From the NCBI GenBank assembly GCA_035999765.1, contig CP108521.1, positions 7,254,001 through 7,318,000 of the forward strand: 64,000 nucleotides of DNA, written 5' to 3'. This document shows, one piece after another, positions 18,584 to 31,411 of the stretch. A program made the translations under genes and the position numbers. The notes below the pieces were generated by a model, which had not been told where the DNA came from, ran no database searches, and saw nothing but the letters and a program-made list of their open reading frames with translations. Position 1 is the first letter of the stretch; the number at the start of each line of letters is the position of its first letter. The stretch comes from Streptomyces sp. NBC_01231. Lineage in GTDB: Bacteria > Actinomycetota > Actinomycetes > Streptomycetales > Streptomycetaceae.

Positions 18584-19432
18584 GTGTTGACCCAGACGAC
18601 CTCCCGGGTCCTCGAACCGAGCGACCTGGATGCCGCGCTCGCCGTCCTCGACCGCGAGCCGGTCGCCAACGCCTTCGTGACCTCCCGGATCCAGGTGGCG
18701 GGCCTCGACCCATGGCGGCTCGGCGGCGAGATGTGGGGCTGGTACGAGGACGGCATGCTGACGTCCCTGTGCTACGCGGGCGCCAACCTGGTCCCGATCT
18801 GCGCCACCCCGCGGGCCGTCCGGGCCTTCGCCGACCGGGCCCGCCGGGCCGGCCGCCGCTGCTCCTCCATCGTCGGCCCCGCCGAACCCACCGCCCAGCT
18901 CTGGCGGTTGCTCGAACCCAGCTGGGGCCCGGCCCGCGAGGTCCGCCGTCAACAGCCCCTGATGGTCGCCGACCGCATGCCGGCCGACACCGCCCCGGAC
19001 CCCTACGTCCGTCGCATCCGCAAGGACGAGATGGAAACGATCATGCCGGCGTGCGTGGCGATGTTCACCGAGGAGGTCGGGGTCTCCCCGATGGCCGGTG
19101 ACGGAGGGCTGCTGTACCAGGCCCGGGTCGCCGAACTCGTCGGCGCCGGCCGCTCCTTCGCCCGCCTCGACCACCACGGCAAGGTCGCGTTCAAGGCGGA
19201 GATCGGCGCCGCGACCGACCGCGCCTGCCAGATCCAGGGCGTCTGGGTGGCCCCGGAGTACCGGGGCAGCGGCCTTGCCGCCCCCGGCATGGCAGCGGTG
19301 CTCGGCTACGCCCTGGCCGACGTGGCCCCGATCGTCAGCCTCTACGTGAACGACTTCAACACGGCGGCGAGGCGCACCTATCGGAGGGTCGGCTTCCAGG
19401 AGGTGGGCGCGTTCATGAGTGTCTTGTTCTAG
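18584..19432 (+). CDS. GNAT-family N-acetyltransferase
   Basis: The GTG at 18584 (VLTQTTSRVLEP) is chosen because the open frame upstream runs through the dispersed repeat element and has no family similarity. The 282-residue product has an N-terminal DUF4081-like region (LDAALAVLDREPVANAFV) and a C-terminal GNAT domain with acetyl-CoA loop VWVAPEYRGSGLAAPGMAAVL and the closing YVNDFNTAARRTYRRVGF. The acceptor is unknown. It lies between ispG and proS, as in other streptomycetes from memory. Confidence 0.85.
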   Translation: MLTQTTSRVLEPSDLDAALAVLDREPVANAFVTSRIQVAGLDPWRLGGEMWGWYEDGMLTSLCYAGANLVPICATPRAVRAFADRARRAGRRCSSIVGPAEPTAQLWRLLEPSWGPAREVRRQQPLMVADRMPADTAPDPYVRRIRKDEMETIMPACVAMFTEEVGVSPMAGDGGLLYQARVAELVGAGRSFARLDHHGKVAFKAEIGAATDRACQIQGVWVAPEYRGSGLAAPGMAAVLGYALADVAPIVSLYVNDFNTAARRTYRRVGFQEVGAFMSVLF

Positions 19433-19562
19433 GCGCGCGGGGCCCGGACCCACCCGAAAGGCCGACGGGCCGTATCGATCCGCGGCTCGGCCGCGGGGCT
19501 CGACCAGCCACTGATCACCCGCACCCGCCAGGACACGCGCACCCCCCCTGTACGCTCCCCGC

Positions 19563-20093
19563 ATGGACCTCGTCATCGGCCCCCTGGACCTCTCCGCCCA
19601 CGTGGACGAGGCCCTGGCAGTCCAAGCCGTCGCCTTCGGACTCGGCCCCGACGAGGTCGCCGTACGCCGTCAGATCGTCCTCCGCCACATGACCCACCCC
19701 GGAGCGAGGGCCCTCGGCGCGAGTGCCGGAGGCAACCTCGTGGGCTTCGTCTACGGCATGCCCAACAACCGCACCCACTGGTGGTCCACCGTCGTGGAGC
19801 CGTATCTCAGGGCGCGGCACTGCGACGACTGGCTCGACGACTCCTTCGTGATCACCGAGCTGCACGTCCACCCCCGCTACCAGAACCGCGGCATCGGCCG
19901 GTCGCTGATCACCACGATCACCGACGACGCCGCCGAACCCCGCTCGATCCTCTCCGCGATCGACACCGACAGCCCGGCCCGCGGCCTCTACCACTCCCTC
20001 GGCTACCAGGACCTCGCCCGTCAGGTCCTCTTCCCCAGCGCCCCGAAGCCGTACGCGGTGATGGGCGCCCCGCTGCCGCTCCGCAGGCGGTAA
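19563..20093 (+). CDS. GNAT-family N-acetyltransferase
   Basis: The 176-residue protein is a single GNAT domain. The acetyl-CoA loop is ELHVHPRYQNRGIGRSLI (about 100-117), followed by SPARGLYHSLGYQDL. An internal WWSTVVEPYLRA segment is a variable substrate-side loop. It is a separate gene from its upstream neighbour and has little similarity to it beyond the fold. Substrate unknown. Confidence 0.85.
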   Translation: MDLVIGPLDLSAHVDEALAVQAVAFGLGPDEVAVRRQIVLRHMTHPGARALGASAGGNLVGFVYGMPNNRTHWWSTVVEPYLRARHCDDWLDDSFVITELHVHPRYQNRGIGRSLITTITDDAAEPRSILSAIDTDSPARGLYHSLGYQDLARQVLFPSAPKPYAVMGAPLPLRRR

Positions 20094-20177
20094 CGCGCAG
20101 CCGAATCGATTTCCAACGGGATGGACCACCCGGCTAACCTCCTGCCAACACCCTTAATCAGCAGGAGTACGGAAACC

Positions 20178-21881
20178 ATGGCGAACGCACCGGTCCAGCG
20201 CATGTCCCAGTTGATGGCGAAGACGCTGCGCGACGACCCGGCGGACGCCGAGGTCCTCAGTCACAAGCTGCTCGTCAGGGCCGGCTACGTCCGCCGTACT
20301 GCCGCCGGTCTGTGGAGCTGGCTGCCGCTCGGCAAGAAGGTCCTCGCCAACGTGGAGCGGATCGTCCGCGAGGAGATGGACGCGATCGGCGCCCAGGAGG
20401 TGCTGCTCCCCGCGCTGCTGCCCCGCGAGCCCTACGAGGCGACCGGCCGCTGGGAGGAGTACGGTCCCGAACTGTTCCGCCTCCAGGACCGCAAGGGCGG
20501 TGACTACCTCCTCGGTCCGACCCACGAGGAGATCTTCACGCTGCTGGTGAAGGACCAGGCCTCCTCCTACAAGGACCTGCCGGTCATCCTCTACCAGATC
20601 CAGCACAAGTACCGTGACGAGGCCCGCCCCCGTGCCGGCATCCTGCGCGGCCGTGAGTTCCTGATGAAGGACTCCTACTCCTTCGACACGGAGGACGAGG
20701 GCCTCGCCCAGTCCTACGCGCTGCACCGCCAGGCGTACCAGAAGGTGTTCGAGCGTCTCGGCCTCGACTACCGCATCTGCGCCGCCACCGCGGGCGCCAT
20801 GGGCGGCTCGAAGTCGGAGGAGTTCCTGGCCCCGGCAGGCGCCGGCGAGGACACCTTCGCCGACTGCCCGAACTGCGACTTCGCGGCCAACACCGAGGCG
20901 ATCACGTACGAGCTGAAGACGGTGGACGCCGACGGCGTGGCCGCGCTCGAGGAGATCCCGACCCCCGACACCCCCACCATCGAGACCCTCGCCGCGCACC
21001 TCGGCGTCCCCGCCTCCGCGACCCTCAAGAACCTCCTCGTGAAGGTCGACGGCGAGATCGTCGCCGTCGGAGTGCCCGGTGACCGCGAGGTCGACCTGGA
21101 CAAGGTGGAGGCGCACTTCGCGCCGGCCGCGGTCGAGCTGGTCACCGCCGAGGACTTCGTGGGCCGCCCGGAACTGGTCCGCGGCTACGTCGGCCCGCAG
21201 GGCCTGGAGAAGGTCAGGTACATCGCCGACCCGAGGGTGGCGCCCGGCACCTCCTGGATCACGGGAGCCAACAAGGAGCACACGCACGCGAGGAACGTGG
21301 TCGCGGGCCGTGACTTCGAGGTCGACGCGTACGTCGACGTCGTCGTCGTCCAGGAGGGCGACCCCTGCCCGAAGTGCGGCACCGGCCTCAAGCTGGACCG
21401 CGCCATCGAGATCGGCCACATCTTCCAGCTGGGCCGCAAGTACGCCGACGCCCTCAAGCTCGACGTCCTCGGACAGCAGGGCAAGCCGGTCCGGGTGACC
21501 ATGGGTTCCTACGGCATCGGCGTCTCCCGCGCGGTCGCCGCCCTCGCCGAGCAGACCGCCGACGACAAGGGCCTGTGCTGGCCCGCCGAGGTCGCCCCGG
21601 CCGATGTGCACGTCGTCGCCGCGGGCAAGGCCCTGCAGACGGAGCTGGCGCTGGAGGTCTCCGAGAAGCTGCGCGCGGCCGGTCTGCGCGTCCTGGTGGA
21701 CGACCGGGCCGGCGTCTCCCCGGGCGTGAAGTTCACCGACTCGGAGCTGATGGGCGTACCGCAGATCCTGGTGGCTGGACGGCGTGCCGCGGACGGTGTG
21801 CTGGAGCTGAAGGACCGCCGCACCGGTGAGCGCGAGGAGCTGACGGTGGACGAGGCGATCGCGCGCCTCACCACCGCCTAG
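20178..21881 (+). CDS. proS: Prolyl-tRNA synthetase, bacterial type
   Basis: The ATG at 20178 ([11 protein letters not shown]) has AGGAG upstream. The 567-residue class II synthetase charges tRNA-Pro. Motif 1/2 blocks include [13 protein letters not shown] and [17 protein letters not shown], and motif 3 is [12 protein letters not shown]. The INS editing insertion lies about 225-390, between motifs 2 and 3. The anticodon-binding domain forms the C-terminus ([12 protein letters not shown]). An intrinsic terminator follows 58 bases after the stop. Confidence 0.97.
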   Translation: MANAPVQRMSQLMAKTLRDDPADAEVLSHKLLVRAGYVRRTAAGLWSWLPLGKKVLANVERIVREEMDAIGAQEVLLPALLPREPYEATGRWEEYGPELFRLQDRKGGDYLLGPTHEEIFTLLVKDQASSYKDLPVILYQIQHKYRDEARPRAGILRGREFLMKDSYSFDTEDEGLAQSYALHRQAYQKVFERLGLDYRICAATAGAMGGSKSEEFLAPAGAGEDTFADCPNCDFAANTEAITYELKTVDADGVAALEEIPTPDTPTIETLAAHLGVPASATLKNLLVKVDGEIVAVGVPGDREVDLDKVEAHFAPAAVELVTAEDFVGRPELVRGYVGPQGLEKVRYIADPRVAPGTSWITGANKEHTHARNVVAGRDFEVDAYVDVVVVQEGDPCPKCGTGLKLDRAIEIGHIFQLGRKYADALKLDVLGQQGKPVRVTMGSYGIGVSRAVAALAEQTADDKGLCWPAEVAPADVHVVAAGKALQTELALEVSEKLRAAGLRVLVDDRAGVSPGVKFTDSELMGVPQILVAGRRAADGVLELKDRRTGEREELTVDEAIARLTTA

Positions 21882-21938
21882 AGAGACCTTCTCGCTCGTC
21901 AAGTCCTGGACCACCGTGGACTGAACGTCAGCCACAGC

Positions 21939-21968
21939 GCCGGGGGTTCCTCCGCCGGAACCCCCGGC
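21939..21968. terminator. Terminator of proS
   Basis: GCCGGGGGTTCC-TCCGCC-GGAACCCCCGGC is a perfect 12-bp stem with a six-base loop. It also faces the reverse gene ending at 22102 and may serve both. Confidence 0.88.
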
Positions 21969-22101
21969 CCGGCCAGGCAACGCCCTCCGTCGAGCTCATG
22001 CCCCACCTCGGACTGATCGCCCACTGCCGGTCCGCCGTGTGGCGCGGCAGGCCCCGGCGCGGCCCGCCGAGGCAAGGCGTCCCGAACCCGTCAGAGCCGC
22101 C

Positions 22102-22998
22102 CTAGAGCCACCCGGCGAACTCCAACAACAACTCCGCGTCCTTGGGCCGCCCCACCCGAAGGGCCCGCACCCCGGACTCCACCGCCCGGAACAGCGTCCA
22201 GCCCCGCAGCCGCTCCTGGTCCACGTCCAGGGACTCCGCGAGCCGCTTCACCCGCCGCCGGGTCGTCGCCGCGCCCGACGGTGAGGCGATCAGGTCCTCC
22301 ACCCGGTCCCGCACCAGCCGCGCCAGATCGAAGGCGCACTCGCCGACCACCGGATCGGGCCCCACGGCCAGCCACGGCATCCGCTCCCCGGCGAGCACCT
22401 TGCTCTGCCGGAACGTCCCGTGCAGCAACCGCCGTTCGGGGGGCGCGGACAGCAGGTCCGCACGGGCCGCGAGCGCCGCGTCCACCAGCGGAGCCACCTC
22501 CGCGTCGGCGGCGGCACTCGCCCGCATCGCCCCGGCCTGCCGCCCGGTCCGCTCGGCCACCGTCTCGAACGCATGGTCGCCCGGCTCCACCCACAGCCGC
22601 CGCAGGGCCCCCGCCGCCTCCAGCAGCGCCTTCGCCTCCGGCAGCGAGCGCACCGACACATCCGGATGCAGCCGCTCCAGGAGCAGCACACCCTCTGCCG
22701 TGCGGGGTTCGAGCAGTTGAACAGCGCCCAGGCCGTCCCACCGGACGAGCGCGGCCCGCTCGCTCTCCGGACGGGCCCGGGGCGGGGCCAGCTTCAGTAC
22801 CGCGGGAGTCCCGTCCGGCCGCCGCACCAGCACCACCAGGCTGCTGCGCCCGCCGGGCACCTGCACCCGCTCCACGGTCGACTCGCCCAGCGCGACGGCC
22901 TGTCGGGCCGCCTCGGGCAGCTTCTCCAACCAGCCGTCACCGTCCGGTGCCGTCTCACCGAGCGCCCTCACCAGACGCGGCGGCGGTTCGAAAGCCAT
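22102..22998 (-). CDS. APH-like (aminoglycoside phosphotransferase fold) protein with altered catalytic loop
   Basis: The 298-residue protein matches the APH/choline-kinase fold: an N-lobe strand AVLKLAPP with the likely ATP lysine, then a C-lobe. The catalytic loop, normally HGDxxxxN, reads HGTFRQSK (193-200), so both the catalytic Asp and the Asn are replaced. A later WLAVGPDPVVGECAFDLA still resembles the second Asp motif. It is therefore probably a poor or inactive kinase, or one with rearranged chemistry. Resistance activity should not be assumed. It is probably in a reverse-strand unit with the two genes upstream (23096-24090), separated by about 97 bases. Confidence 0.75.
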   Translation of the reverse strand: MAFEPPPRLVRALGETAPDGDGWLEKLPEAARQAVALGESTVERVQVPGGRSSLVVLVRRPDGTPAVLKLAPPRARPESERAALVRWDGLGAVQLLEPRTAEGVLLLERLHPDVSVRSLPEAKALLEAAGALRRLWVEPGDHAFETVAERTGRQAGAMRASAAADAEVAPLVDAALAARADLLSAPPERRLLHGTFRQSKVLAGERMPWLAVGPDPVVGECAFDLARLVRDRVEDLIASPSGAATTRRRVKRLAESLDVDQERLRGWTLFRAVESGVRALRVGRPKDAELLLEFAGWL

Positions 22999-23095
22999 GC
23001 GCGAGCCGTTCCCTTCCCGTACGAACCGAGCCGTACGCCGTACGCGTTACGCAGTACGCGTTACGCGGTGGGCGTCGCCGAGCCGAAGCCGACGT

Positions 23096-23539
23096 TCAAG
23101 CGGTCCCCGCCCGCTCGGCCAGCCCAGGGAAGGCTACGCTCTCGCCGCGCCAGCGCACCGCCCGCACCGCCGCCTCGCGCAGCGCCTCGGCCGCCGTGCC
23201 CCGCCGTTCGCCCGTGGCCGCCCGCACCAGATCGGAGTACACCCCGGCCACCCGGTCCTCCAGATCGGCCGCCAGCCGCACCGCCGAGGCCGGGTCCGGC
23301 ACCGGGAAGGGCAGTGCGTACGCCGCCGCCGCGGACACCGGAGTGCCGTCCAGATCCCGCACCTCCCGGACCAACGCGTCCCGCCGGGCGCGGTGGGCGT
23401 CGTAGGCGGCCTGCGCCTCGGTACGCCGGCCCTTAGGGACCCGGCCGCCGACGACCCCGTAGCCGTACACGGCCGCGTGCTCGGCGGCCAGCGCGGCCTG
23501 CAGGGCCTTCAGTTCTCGTACAGGCGCCCGTTCCGTCAC
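23096..23539 (-). CDS. Ferritin-like (DUF4439-type) protein
   Basis: The GTG at 23539 shares GTGA with the stop of the lipoprotein gene, which fixes both the start and the coupling. The 147-residue product is helical: LKALQAALAAEHAAVYGYGVVGGR, then AAYDAHRARRDAL, then later helices. The Glu and His residues in AAEHAAVYGYG are placed as in ferritin-like four-helix bundles. The DUF4439 call is from memory. Metal binding is possible but not shown. Confidence 0.72.
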   Translation of the reverse strand: MTERAPVRELKALQAALAAEHAAVYGYGVVGGRVPKGRRTEAQAAYDAHRARRDALVREVRDLDGTPVSAAAAYALPFPVPDPASAVRLAADLEDRVAGVYSDLVRAATGERRGTAAEALREAAVRAVRWRGESVAFPGLAERAGTA

Positions 23540-24090
23540 TTCGTGCCCTCCGTCAGCAGGTACGCGTGCGCCGCCCCGGCCGCCGCGACCGAGGCCAGCA
23601 GCCGTGCCAGCTCGCCCGGCACGTCCAGCAGCGCCTTCGCGCGCCGGTCCGCGACGGACCGCTCGGCGGCGGCCAGTTCGGCGAGGGCGTCCTGCTCGGT
23701 CGCCGGTACGGCGGGCGACGGGGGAGCGGAGGGCGGAGGAGAGGGAGAGGCCTCGGACGCCTTCGGGGAAGCCCCCTGGGCGGCGACCTCGGGTACGGTG
23801 CCCCCGAACGCCTCCGTGTGCCGCGCGACCGCCGCCCGCAACGGCCCCAGCCGGCCCGCCAGCGCGGGATAGGCGGTGAGGACGGCGTCGTACCGCTCGG
23901 TCAGTCCCCGGCTGTCCCGGGCCGCACGCGCGCGTGCCCGCGTCTCGGCCGACGGGCTGCTGTCGGCGCTCTCCCCGGATCCGTCGGCACCGGCGGAGCA
24001 GCCCGCCGACAGGGCGGCCCCGGCGACCGAGACGAGCAGCGCTCTTCTGCGCGGCCCTGACGGGGTGCGCGGCGGTGGGGGGTACGGCAC
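23536..24090 (-). CDS. Putative lipoprotein
   Basis: The GTG at 24090 has GAGG upstream. The 184-residue product has a basic N-terminus ([11 protein letters not shown]) and a lipobox ALSAGC, so it should be lipid-anchored outside the membrane. The mature part is Ser/Pro/Ala-rich with two helical segments ([18 protein letters not shown] and [18 protein letters not shown]). No catalytic motif was seen. It overlaps the ferritin-like gene by four bases, so the two products may act together at the membrane. Confidence 0.75.
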   Translation of the reverse strand: MPYPPPPRTPSGPRRRALLVSVAGAALSAGCSAGADGSGESADSSPSAETRARARAARDSRGLTERYDAVLTAYPALAGRLGPLRAAVARHTEAFGGTVPEVAAQGASPKASEASPSPPPSAPPSPAVPATEQDALAELAAAERSVADRRAKALLDVPGELARLLASVAAAGAAHAYLLTEGTK

Positions 24091-24316
24091 GGCAGACGTC
24101 CTCAGGAGCTCGTACGAACACACGGGCGGGAAGGGCGGGCCCCGCAGGTGATCACGGTACCCGCGCGCCGGCCCGCGGCCGCCCATCGGCGCCGCCCGAG
24201 CCCGCACCGGGGGCCGCGGGGCGCACGGTGGACGGCAACACACCCTGGGACCGGATACCCTTTGACCAGACACGCGACGTTCCCACAACAGCACACGCGG
24301 CCGAGGAGTCACCCGG

Positions 24317-24826
24317 ATGAGCACCACCCAGAGCGAGAGGCTGCGAGAACTTCTGGAGCCGCTCGTCGGCTCCCAGGGCCTCGATCTCGAGGAGATCGCG
24401 GTGGACTCGGTCGGACGCAAGCGTGTGCTGCGCGTCGTCGTCGACTCCGACACCGGTGCGGACCTGGACCAGATCGCCGATGTGAGCCGCGCGCTCTCGG
24501 CGAAGCTCGACGAGACGGACGCGATGGGGGCGGGCGAGTACACCCTCGAGGTCGGAACCCCCGGCGCGGAGCGCCTCCTCAAGGAGCACCGCCACTTCGT
24601 ACGCGCGATCGACCGGCTGGTGAAGTTCCAGCCGCACGAGGGCGACGAGCTGGTCGCCCGGATCCTCCAGGTCGACGACGAGGGTCTCGACGTGGAAGTG
24701 CCCGGCGTGAAGGGCCGCAAGGCCACCACCCGCAGACTCGCCTTCGCGGACATCGACAAGGCGCGCGTGCAGGTCGAGTTCAACCGCAAGGACAAGAAGG
24801 ACATGACGGAAGAAGAGGAGGCGTAG
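24317..24826 (+). CDS. rimP: Ribosome maturation factor RimP
   Basis: The 169-residue protein has the RimP N-terminal domain ([40 protein letters not shown]) and the SH3-like C-terminal domain ([21 protein letters not shown]). It assists 30S maturation. The acidic tail MTEEEEA is common in actinobacteria. nusA starts two bases after its stop, and the rimP-nusA-rnpM-infB order is conserved across bacteria. Confidence 0.95.
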   Translation: MSTTQSERLRELLEPLVGSQGLDLEEIAVDSVGRKRVLRVVVDSDTGADLDQIADVSRALSAKLDETDAMGAGEYTLEVGTPGAERLLKEHRHFVRAIDRLVKFQPHEGDELVARILQVDDEGLDVEVPGVKGRKATTRRLAFADIDKARVQVEFNRKDKKDMTEEEEA

Positions 24827-24828
24827 CC

Positions 24829-25815
24829 GTGGACATTGACATGAGCGCCCTGCGGGGCTTGGTCCGGGAGAAGGAGATCTCCTTCGACCTGCTCGTGGAG
24901 GCGATCGAGTCGGCCCTCCTCATCGCCTATCACCGCACCGAGGGAAGCCGCCGTCACGCGCGCGTGGAGCTCAACCGGGAGACCGGGCATGTGACCGTGT
25001 GGGCGAAGGAGGACCCGGACGACCTCGAAGAGGGCCAGGAGGCCCGCGAGTTCGACGACACCCCGTCCGGCTTCGGCCGTATCGCCGCCACCACCGCCAA
25101 GCAGGTCATCCTGCAGCGACTGCGCGACGCCGAGGACGACGCGACGCTGGGCGAGTACGCCGGCCGCGAGGGCGACATCGTCACCGGTGTGGTCCAGCAG
25201 GGCCGCGACCCGAAGAACGTGCTGGTGGACATCGGCAAGCTGGAGGCCATCCTGCCGGTGCAGGAGCAGGTGCCGGGCGAGACGTACCAGCACGGCATGC
25301 GCCTTCGGTCGTACGTCGTACGCGTGGCGAAGGGGGTGCGCGGTCCGTCCGTGACCCTTTCGCGTACGCATCCCAATCTGGTGAAGAAGCTCTTCGCCCT
25401 CGAGGTGCCGGAGATCGCCGACGGTTCCGTCGAGATCTCCGCCATCGCCCGCGAGGCCGGACACCGCACGAAGATCGCCGTACGGTCGACCCGTTCGGGT
25501 CTGAACGCCAAGGGTGCCTGCATCGGCCCCATGGGCGGACGGGTGCGCAATGTCATGGGCGAGCTCAATGGTGAGAAGATCGACATCGTCGACTGGTCGG
25601 ACGACCCGGCCGAGATGGTGGCGAACGCGCTGTCCCCGGCCCGCGTCTCCAAGGTGGAGGTCGTGGACATGGCGGCCCGGTCGGCGCGGGTGACCGTGCC
25701 GGACTACCAGCTGTCGCTGGCGATCGGCAAGGAAGGGCAGAACGCCCGGCTCGCGGCCCGTCTCACCGGCTGGCGGATCGACATCCGTCCGGACACCGAG
25801 CAGCCCGGGGAATAG
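24829..25815 (+). CDS. nusA: Transcription termination/antitermination factor NusA
   Basis: The start is GTG ([11 protein letters not shown]) with GAGGAG upstream, two bases after rimP. The 328-residue protein has the RNA polymerase-binding NTD, an S1 domain ([22 protein letters not shown]) and two KH domains ([39 protein letters not shown]). It lacks the acidic C-terminal repeats of E. coli NusA, as expected for actinobacteria. It influences pausing and termination. Confidence 0.96.
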   Translation: MDIDMSALRGLVREKEISFDLLVEAIESALLIAYHRTEGSRRHARVELNRETGHVTVWAKEDPDDLEEGQEAREFDDTPSGFGRIAATTAKQVILQRLRDAEDDATLGEYAGREGDIVTGVVQQGRDPKNVLVDIGKLEAILPVQEQVPGETYQHGMRLRSYVVRVAKGVRGPSVTLSRTHPNLVKKLFALEVPEIADGSVEISAIAREAGHRTKIAVRSTRSGLNAKGACIGPMGGRVRNVMGELNGEKIDIVDWSDDPAEMVANALSPARVSKVEVVDMAARSARVTVPDYQLSLAIGKEGQNARLAARLTGWRIDIRPDTEQPGE

Positions 25816-25917
25816 ATCCAAGCCGCGGGTCGCTCAGATCACGACAGTTTGGTGCGCGGCAACTGTTCGATGCTTGCCCCAAAGGGGTGAGGTCGGTGCG
25901 GGGAGGTAGACTTAAGA

Positions 25918-26196
25918 GTGTCTGGCCGGACGCGAGCCCGCGCATGCCCTGAGCGCACCTGTGTGGGGTGCCGGGAGCGAGCGGCCCAGAAGGACTTGCT
26001 GCGGACCGTGGCGATCGAGGGCGAATGCGTCCCCGATGATCGCGGTACGCTGCCCGGCCGGGGTGCGTATGTGCACCCCGCCCTGGTCTGTCTCGACCTG
26101 GCGATACGCCGTCGGGCGTTCCCAAGGGCGTTGCGCGCCCCGGGACCGCTCGACACCAAGGCGTTGCGCCTCCACGTCGAGCAGGCAACACCGTAA
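25918..26196 (+). CDS. rnpM: YlxR family RNase P modulator RnpM
   Basis: The 92-residue product begins at a GTG and has the YlxR signature PERTCVGCRERAAQKDLLR, then GRGAYVHPALVCLDLAIRRRAF. The family is a small RNA-binding protein; B. subtilis YlxR has been described as modulating RNase P. It sits between nusA and infB, its standard place. A purine-rich gap of 102 bases (25816-25917) precedes it. Confidence 0.9.
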   Translation: MSGRTRARACPERTCVGCRERAAQKDLLRTVAIEGECVPDDRGTLPGRGAYVHPALVCLDLAIRRRAFPRALRAPGPLDTKALRLHVEQATP

Positions 26197-26262
26197 GAAG
26201 CGTCGCGCGGAACCCCCGCGCGGCCCTGGTACCCCGCGAGTTGGAAGTAGGTCGAGATTGCG

Positions 26263-26305
26263 ATGAGCACTCGATGAGCACGCGATGAGTACGCCCATGA
26301 AGTAG
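26263..26305 (+). other. Three chained mini-ORFs in the infB leader
   Basis: An 11-base unit repeats three times (ATGAGCACTCG, ATGAGCACGCG, ATGAGTACGCC). Because 11 is not a multiple of three, each copy makes a tiny frame whose stop overlaps the next start (ATGA): MSTR at 26263-26277, MSTR at 26274-26288 and MSTPMK at 26285-26305. GGAAGTAGGTCGAG lies upstream and could serve the first. The infB start follows 38 bases later with its own AAAAGGAG. Confidence 0.6.
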
Positions 26306-26343
26306 CGACGGTCCGGACGCAACCCGGACCTAAAAGGAGCGAA

Positions 26344-29490
<3,147 letters not shown>

Positions 29491-29519
29491 GCGCTCGGAC
29501 TTCCGAGACGGTCCGGTCC

Positions 29520-29558
29520 GGGGCCGGTCGACGGAGATTATTTCCGTCGATCGGCCCC
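29520..29558. terminator. Terminator after infB
   Basis: GGGGCCGGTCGACGGA pairs with TCCGTCGATCGGCCCC (one G.U pair). It starts 30 bases after the infB stop and separates infB from the DUF503-rbfA-truB genes. Confidence 0.85.
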
Positions 29559-29644
29559 GGCCGTTCGTTGTACGGTTCTGATGTCCCTGCCACATGGATG
29601 GCGGGGCCATCGATCCCGGACCGGCGGGTGAACCGGTTACACAC

Positions 29645-29938
29645 ATGTATGTGGGGACTCTGTCCTTCGACCTCCTCCTCGGCGACGTACGGTCGTTGAA
29701 GGAGAAGCGCTCCGTCGTCCGCCCGATCGTCGCCGAGCTCCGGCGGAAGTACGCGGTGAGCGCGGCCGAGGTGGACCACCTGGACCTGTACCGGCGGTCC
29801 GGCATCGGACTCGCGACGGTGTCTGGTGACGTGGGGCACGTCACGGAGGTACTGGACCAGTGCGAGCGGCTGGTGGCCGGGCGGCCCGAGGTGGAGCTGC
29901 TGTCGGTGAGACGGCGTTTGCACGGCGACGACGACTAG
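29645..29938 (+). CDS. DUF503 family protein
   Basis: The ATG at 29645 (MYVGTLSFDLLLGDVRSLKEKRS) matches the standard family start; no strong ribosome site is visible. The 97-residue protein is a small ferredoxin-like fold (PIVAELRRKYAVSAAEVDHLD, LERCE-type helix). DUF503 lies between infB and rbfA in many bacteria, and its biochemical role is not settled. Context suggests ribosome maturation or initiation. Confidence 0.88.
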   Translation: MYVGTLSFDLLLGDVRSLKEKRSVVRPIVAELRRKYAVSAAEVDHLDLYRRSGIGLATVSGDVGHVTEVLDQCERLVAGRPEVELLSVRRRLHGDDD

Positions 29939-29994
29939 CTTTTTCGGGCGACCAGATTTTTTGAACGTGGAACAGGAAGAACGGGAGACGACCA

Positions 29995-30441
29995 GTGGCC
30001 GACAACGCGCGGGCTAAGAGGCTGGCGGACCTCATCCGAGAGGTGGTGGCCCAGAAGCTGCAGCGCGGGATCAAGGACCCGCGGCTCGGCTCCCACGTCA
30101 CCATCACGGACACCCGGGTCACGGGTGACCTGCGGGAGGCGACCGTCTTCTACACGGTGTACGGCGACGACGAGGAGCGGGCGGCCGCGGCTGCCGGACT
30201 GGAGAGCGCCAAGGGCGTGCTCCGCTCCGCGGTGGGCGCCGCGGCGGGCGTGAAGTTCACGCCGACGCTGACCTTCGTGGCGGACGCACTGCCCGACACC
30301 GCCAAGACCATCGAGGACCTCCTCGACCGGGCGCGCCAGTCCGACGAGAAGGTGCGCGAGGTCTCCGCCGGTGCCCACTACGCCGGTGAAGCGGACCCGT
30401 ACAAGAAGCCGGGTGAAGACGAGGACGACACCGCCGAATGA
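29995..30441 (+). CDS. rbfA: Ribosome-binding factor A
   Basis: The GTG (VADNARAKRLADLIREVV) starts a 148-residue protein with the RbfA KH-like fold (IKDPRLGSHVTITDTRVTGDLREATVFYTVYG and SAVGAAAGVKFTPTLTFV in order). It assists late 16S rRNA processing and cold adaptation. The Asp/Glu-rich tail is typical of streptomycetes. It overlaps truB by four bases. Confidence 0.95.
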   Translation: MADNARAKRLADLIREVVAQKLQRGIKDPRLGSHVTITDTRVTGDLREATVFYTVYGDDEERAAAAAGLESAKGVLRSAVGAAAGVKFTPTLTFVADALPDTAKTIEDLLDRARQSDEKVREVSAGAHYAGEADPYKKPGEDEDDTAE

Positions 30442-31343
30442 CCCAGAAGAACCAGACGCCCGACGGCCTTGTCATCGTCGACAAGCCGTCGGGCTTCACT
30501 TCGCACGACGTCGTCGCCAAGATGCGCGGGATCGCGAGGACGCGGCGCGTCGGGCATGCCGGCACGCTCGACCCGATGGCGACCGGCGTTCTCGTACTCG
30601 GCGTCGAGAGGGCGACCAAGCTCCTCGGGCATCTCGCGCTCACCGAGAAGGAGTACCTGGGCACGATCCGCCTGGGGCAGACCACCCTCACCGACGACGC
30701 CGAGGGCGAGATCACGAGGTCGGTCGACGCCTCGAAGGTCACCCGCGACGCCGTCGACGCGGGGATCGCCAAGCTGAGCGGCGACATCATGCAGGTGCCG
30801 TCCAAGGTCAGCGCCATCAAGATCGACGGCGTCCGCTCCTACAAACGGGCGCGTGAGGGCGAGGAGTTCGACATCCCGGCCCGGCCGGTCACCGTCTCGT
30901 CCTTCGCGGTGTACGACGTCCGGGCGGCCGTCGCCGAGGACGGCACCCAGGTCCTCGACCTGGTGGTGTCGGTGGTCTGCTCGTCCGGCACCTACATCCG
31001 GGCTCTGGCCCGCGATCTCGGTGCCGACCTCGGCGTCGGCGGTCACCTCACGGCGCTGCGCCGGACCCGCGTGGGTCCGTACAAGCTCGACTCCGCCCGG
31101 ACTCTCGACCAGCTCCAGAAGGAGCTGACGGTGATGCCGATCGCCGACGCCGCCACGGCCGCGTTCCCGCGCTGGGACGTGGACGCCCGGCGCGCCCGGC
31201 TGCTGACGAACGGCGTACGGCTCGACATGCCCGACGAGTACGCGGGCCGGGGCGCCGTGGCCGTCTTCGACCCCGAGGGCGTCTTCCTCGCCCTCGTCGA
31301 GGAGCAGAAGGGCAAGGCCAAGAGCCTGGCCGTCTTCGGCTGA
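30438..31343 (+). CDS. truB: tRNA pseudouridine(55) synthase TruB
   Basis: The 301-residue product starts within the rbfA stop (ATGA). The catalytic Asp45 lies in GHAGTLDPMATG. The N-terminal VIVDKPSGFTSHDVV and the internal GTYIRALARDLG are TruB blocks. It makes pseudouridine 55 in the tRNA T loop. The C-terminus has a short PUA-like region. A stem-loop follows 23 bases after the stop. Confidence 0.96.
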   Translation: MTQKNQTPDGLVIVDKPSGFTSHDVVAKMRGIARTRRVGHAGTLDPMATGVLVLGVERATKLLGHLALTEKEYLGTIRLGQTTLTDDAEGEITRSVDASKVTRDAVDAGIAKLSGDIMQVPSKVSAIKIDGVRSYKRAREGEEFDIPARPVTVSSFAVYDVRAAVAEDGTQVLDLVVSVVCSSGTYIRALARDLGADLGVGGHLTALRRTRVGPYKLDSARTLDQLQKELTVMPIADAATAAFPRWDVDARRARLLTNGVRLDMPDEYAGRGAVAVFDPEGVFLALVEEQKGKAKSLAVFG

Positions 31344-31366
31344 CGTACGCAGGGCCGGTCCTCCGC

Positions 31367-31411
31367 CCGTGGAGCGGCAATCACGGGGTCGTCACTGACG
31401 CCGCTCCACGG
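31367..31411. terminator. Stem-loop after truB
   Basis: CCGTGGAGCGGC and GCCGCTCCACGG form a perfect 12-bp stem around a loop of about 21 bases. It probably ends the rbfA-truB unit. Confidence 0.7.

Noticed and set aside
22102..22998. Aminoglycoside resistance gene
   Set aside because: The catalytic Asp and Asn of the APH loop are replaced, and no resistance gene context is present.
24220..24270. Promoter for rimP (TGGACG and GGATACCCT)
   Set aside because: Spacing is 18-21 bases depending on the -10 chosen and neither element is close to consensus, so it is not called.
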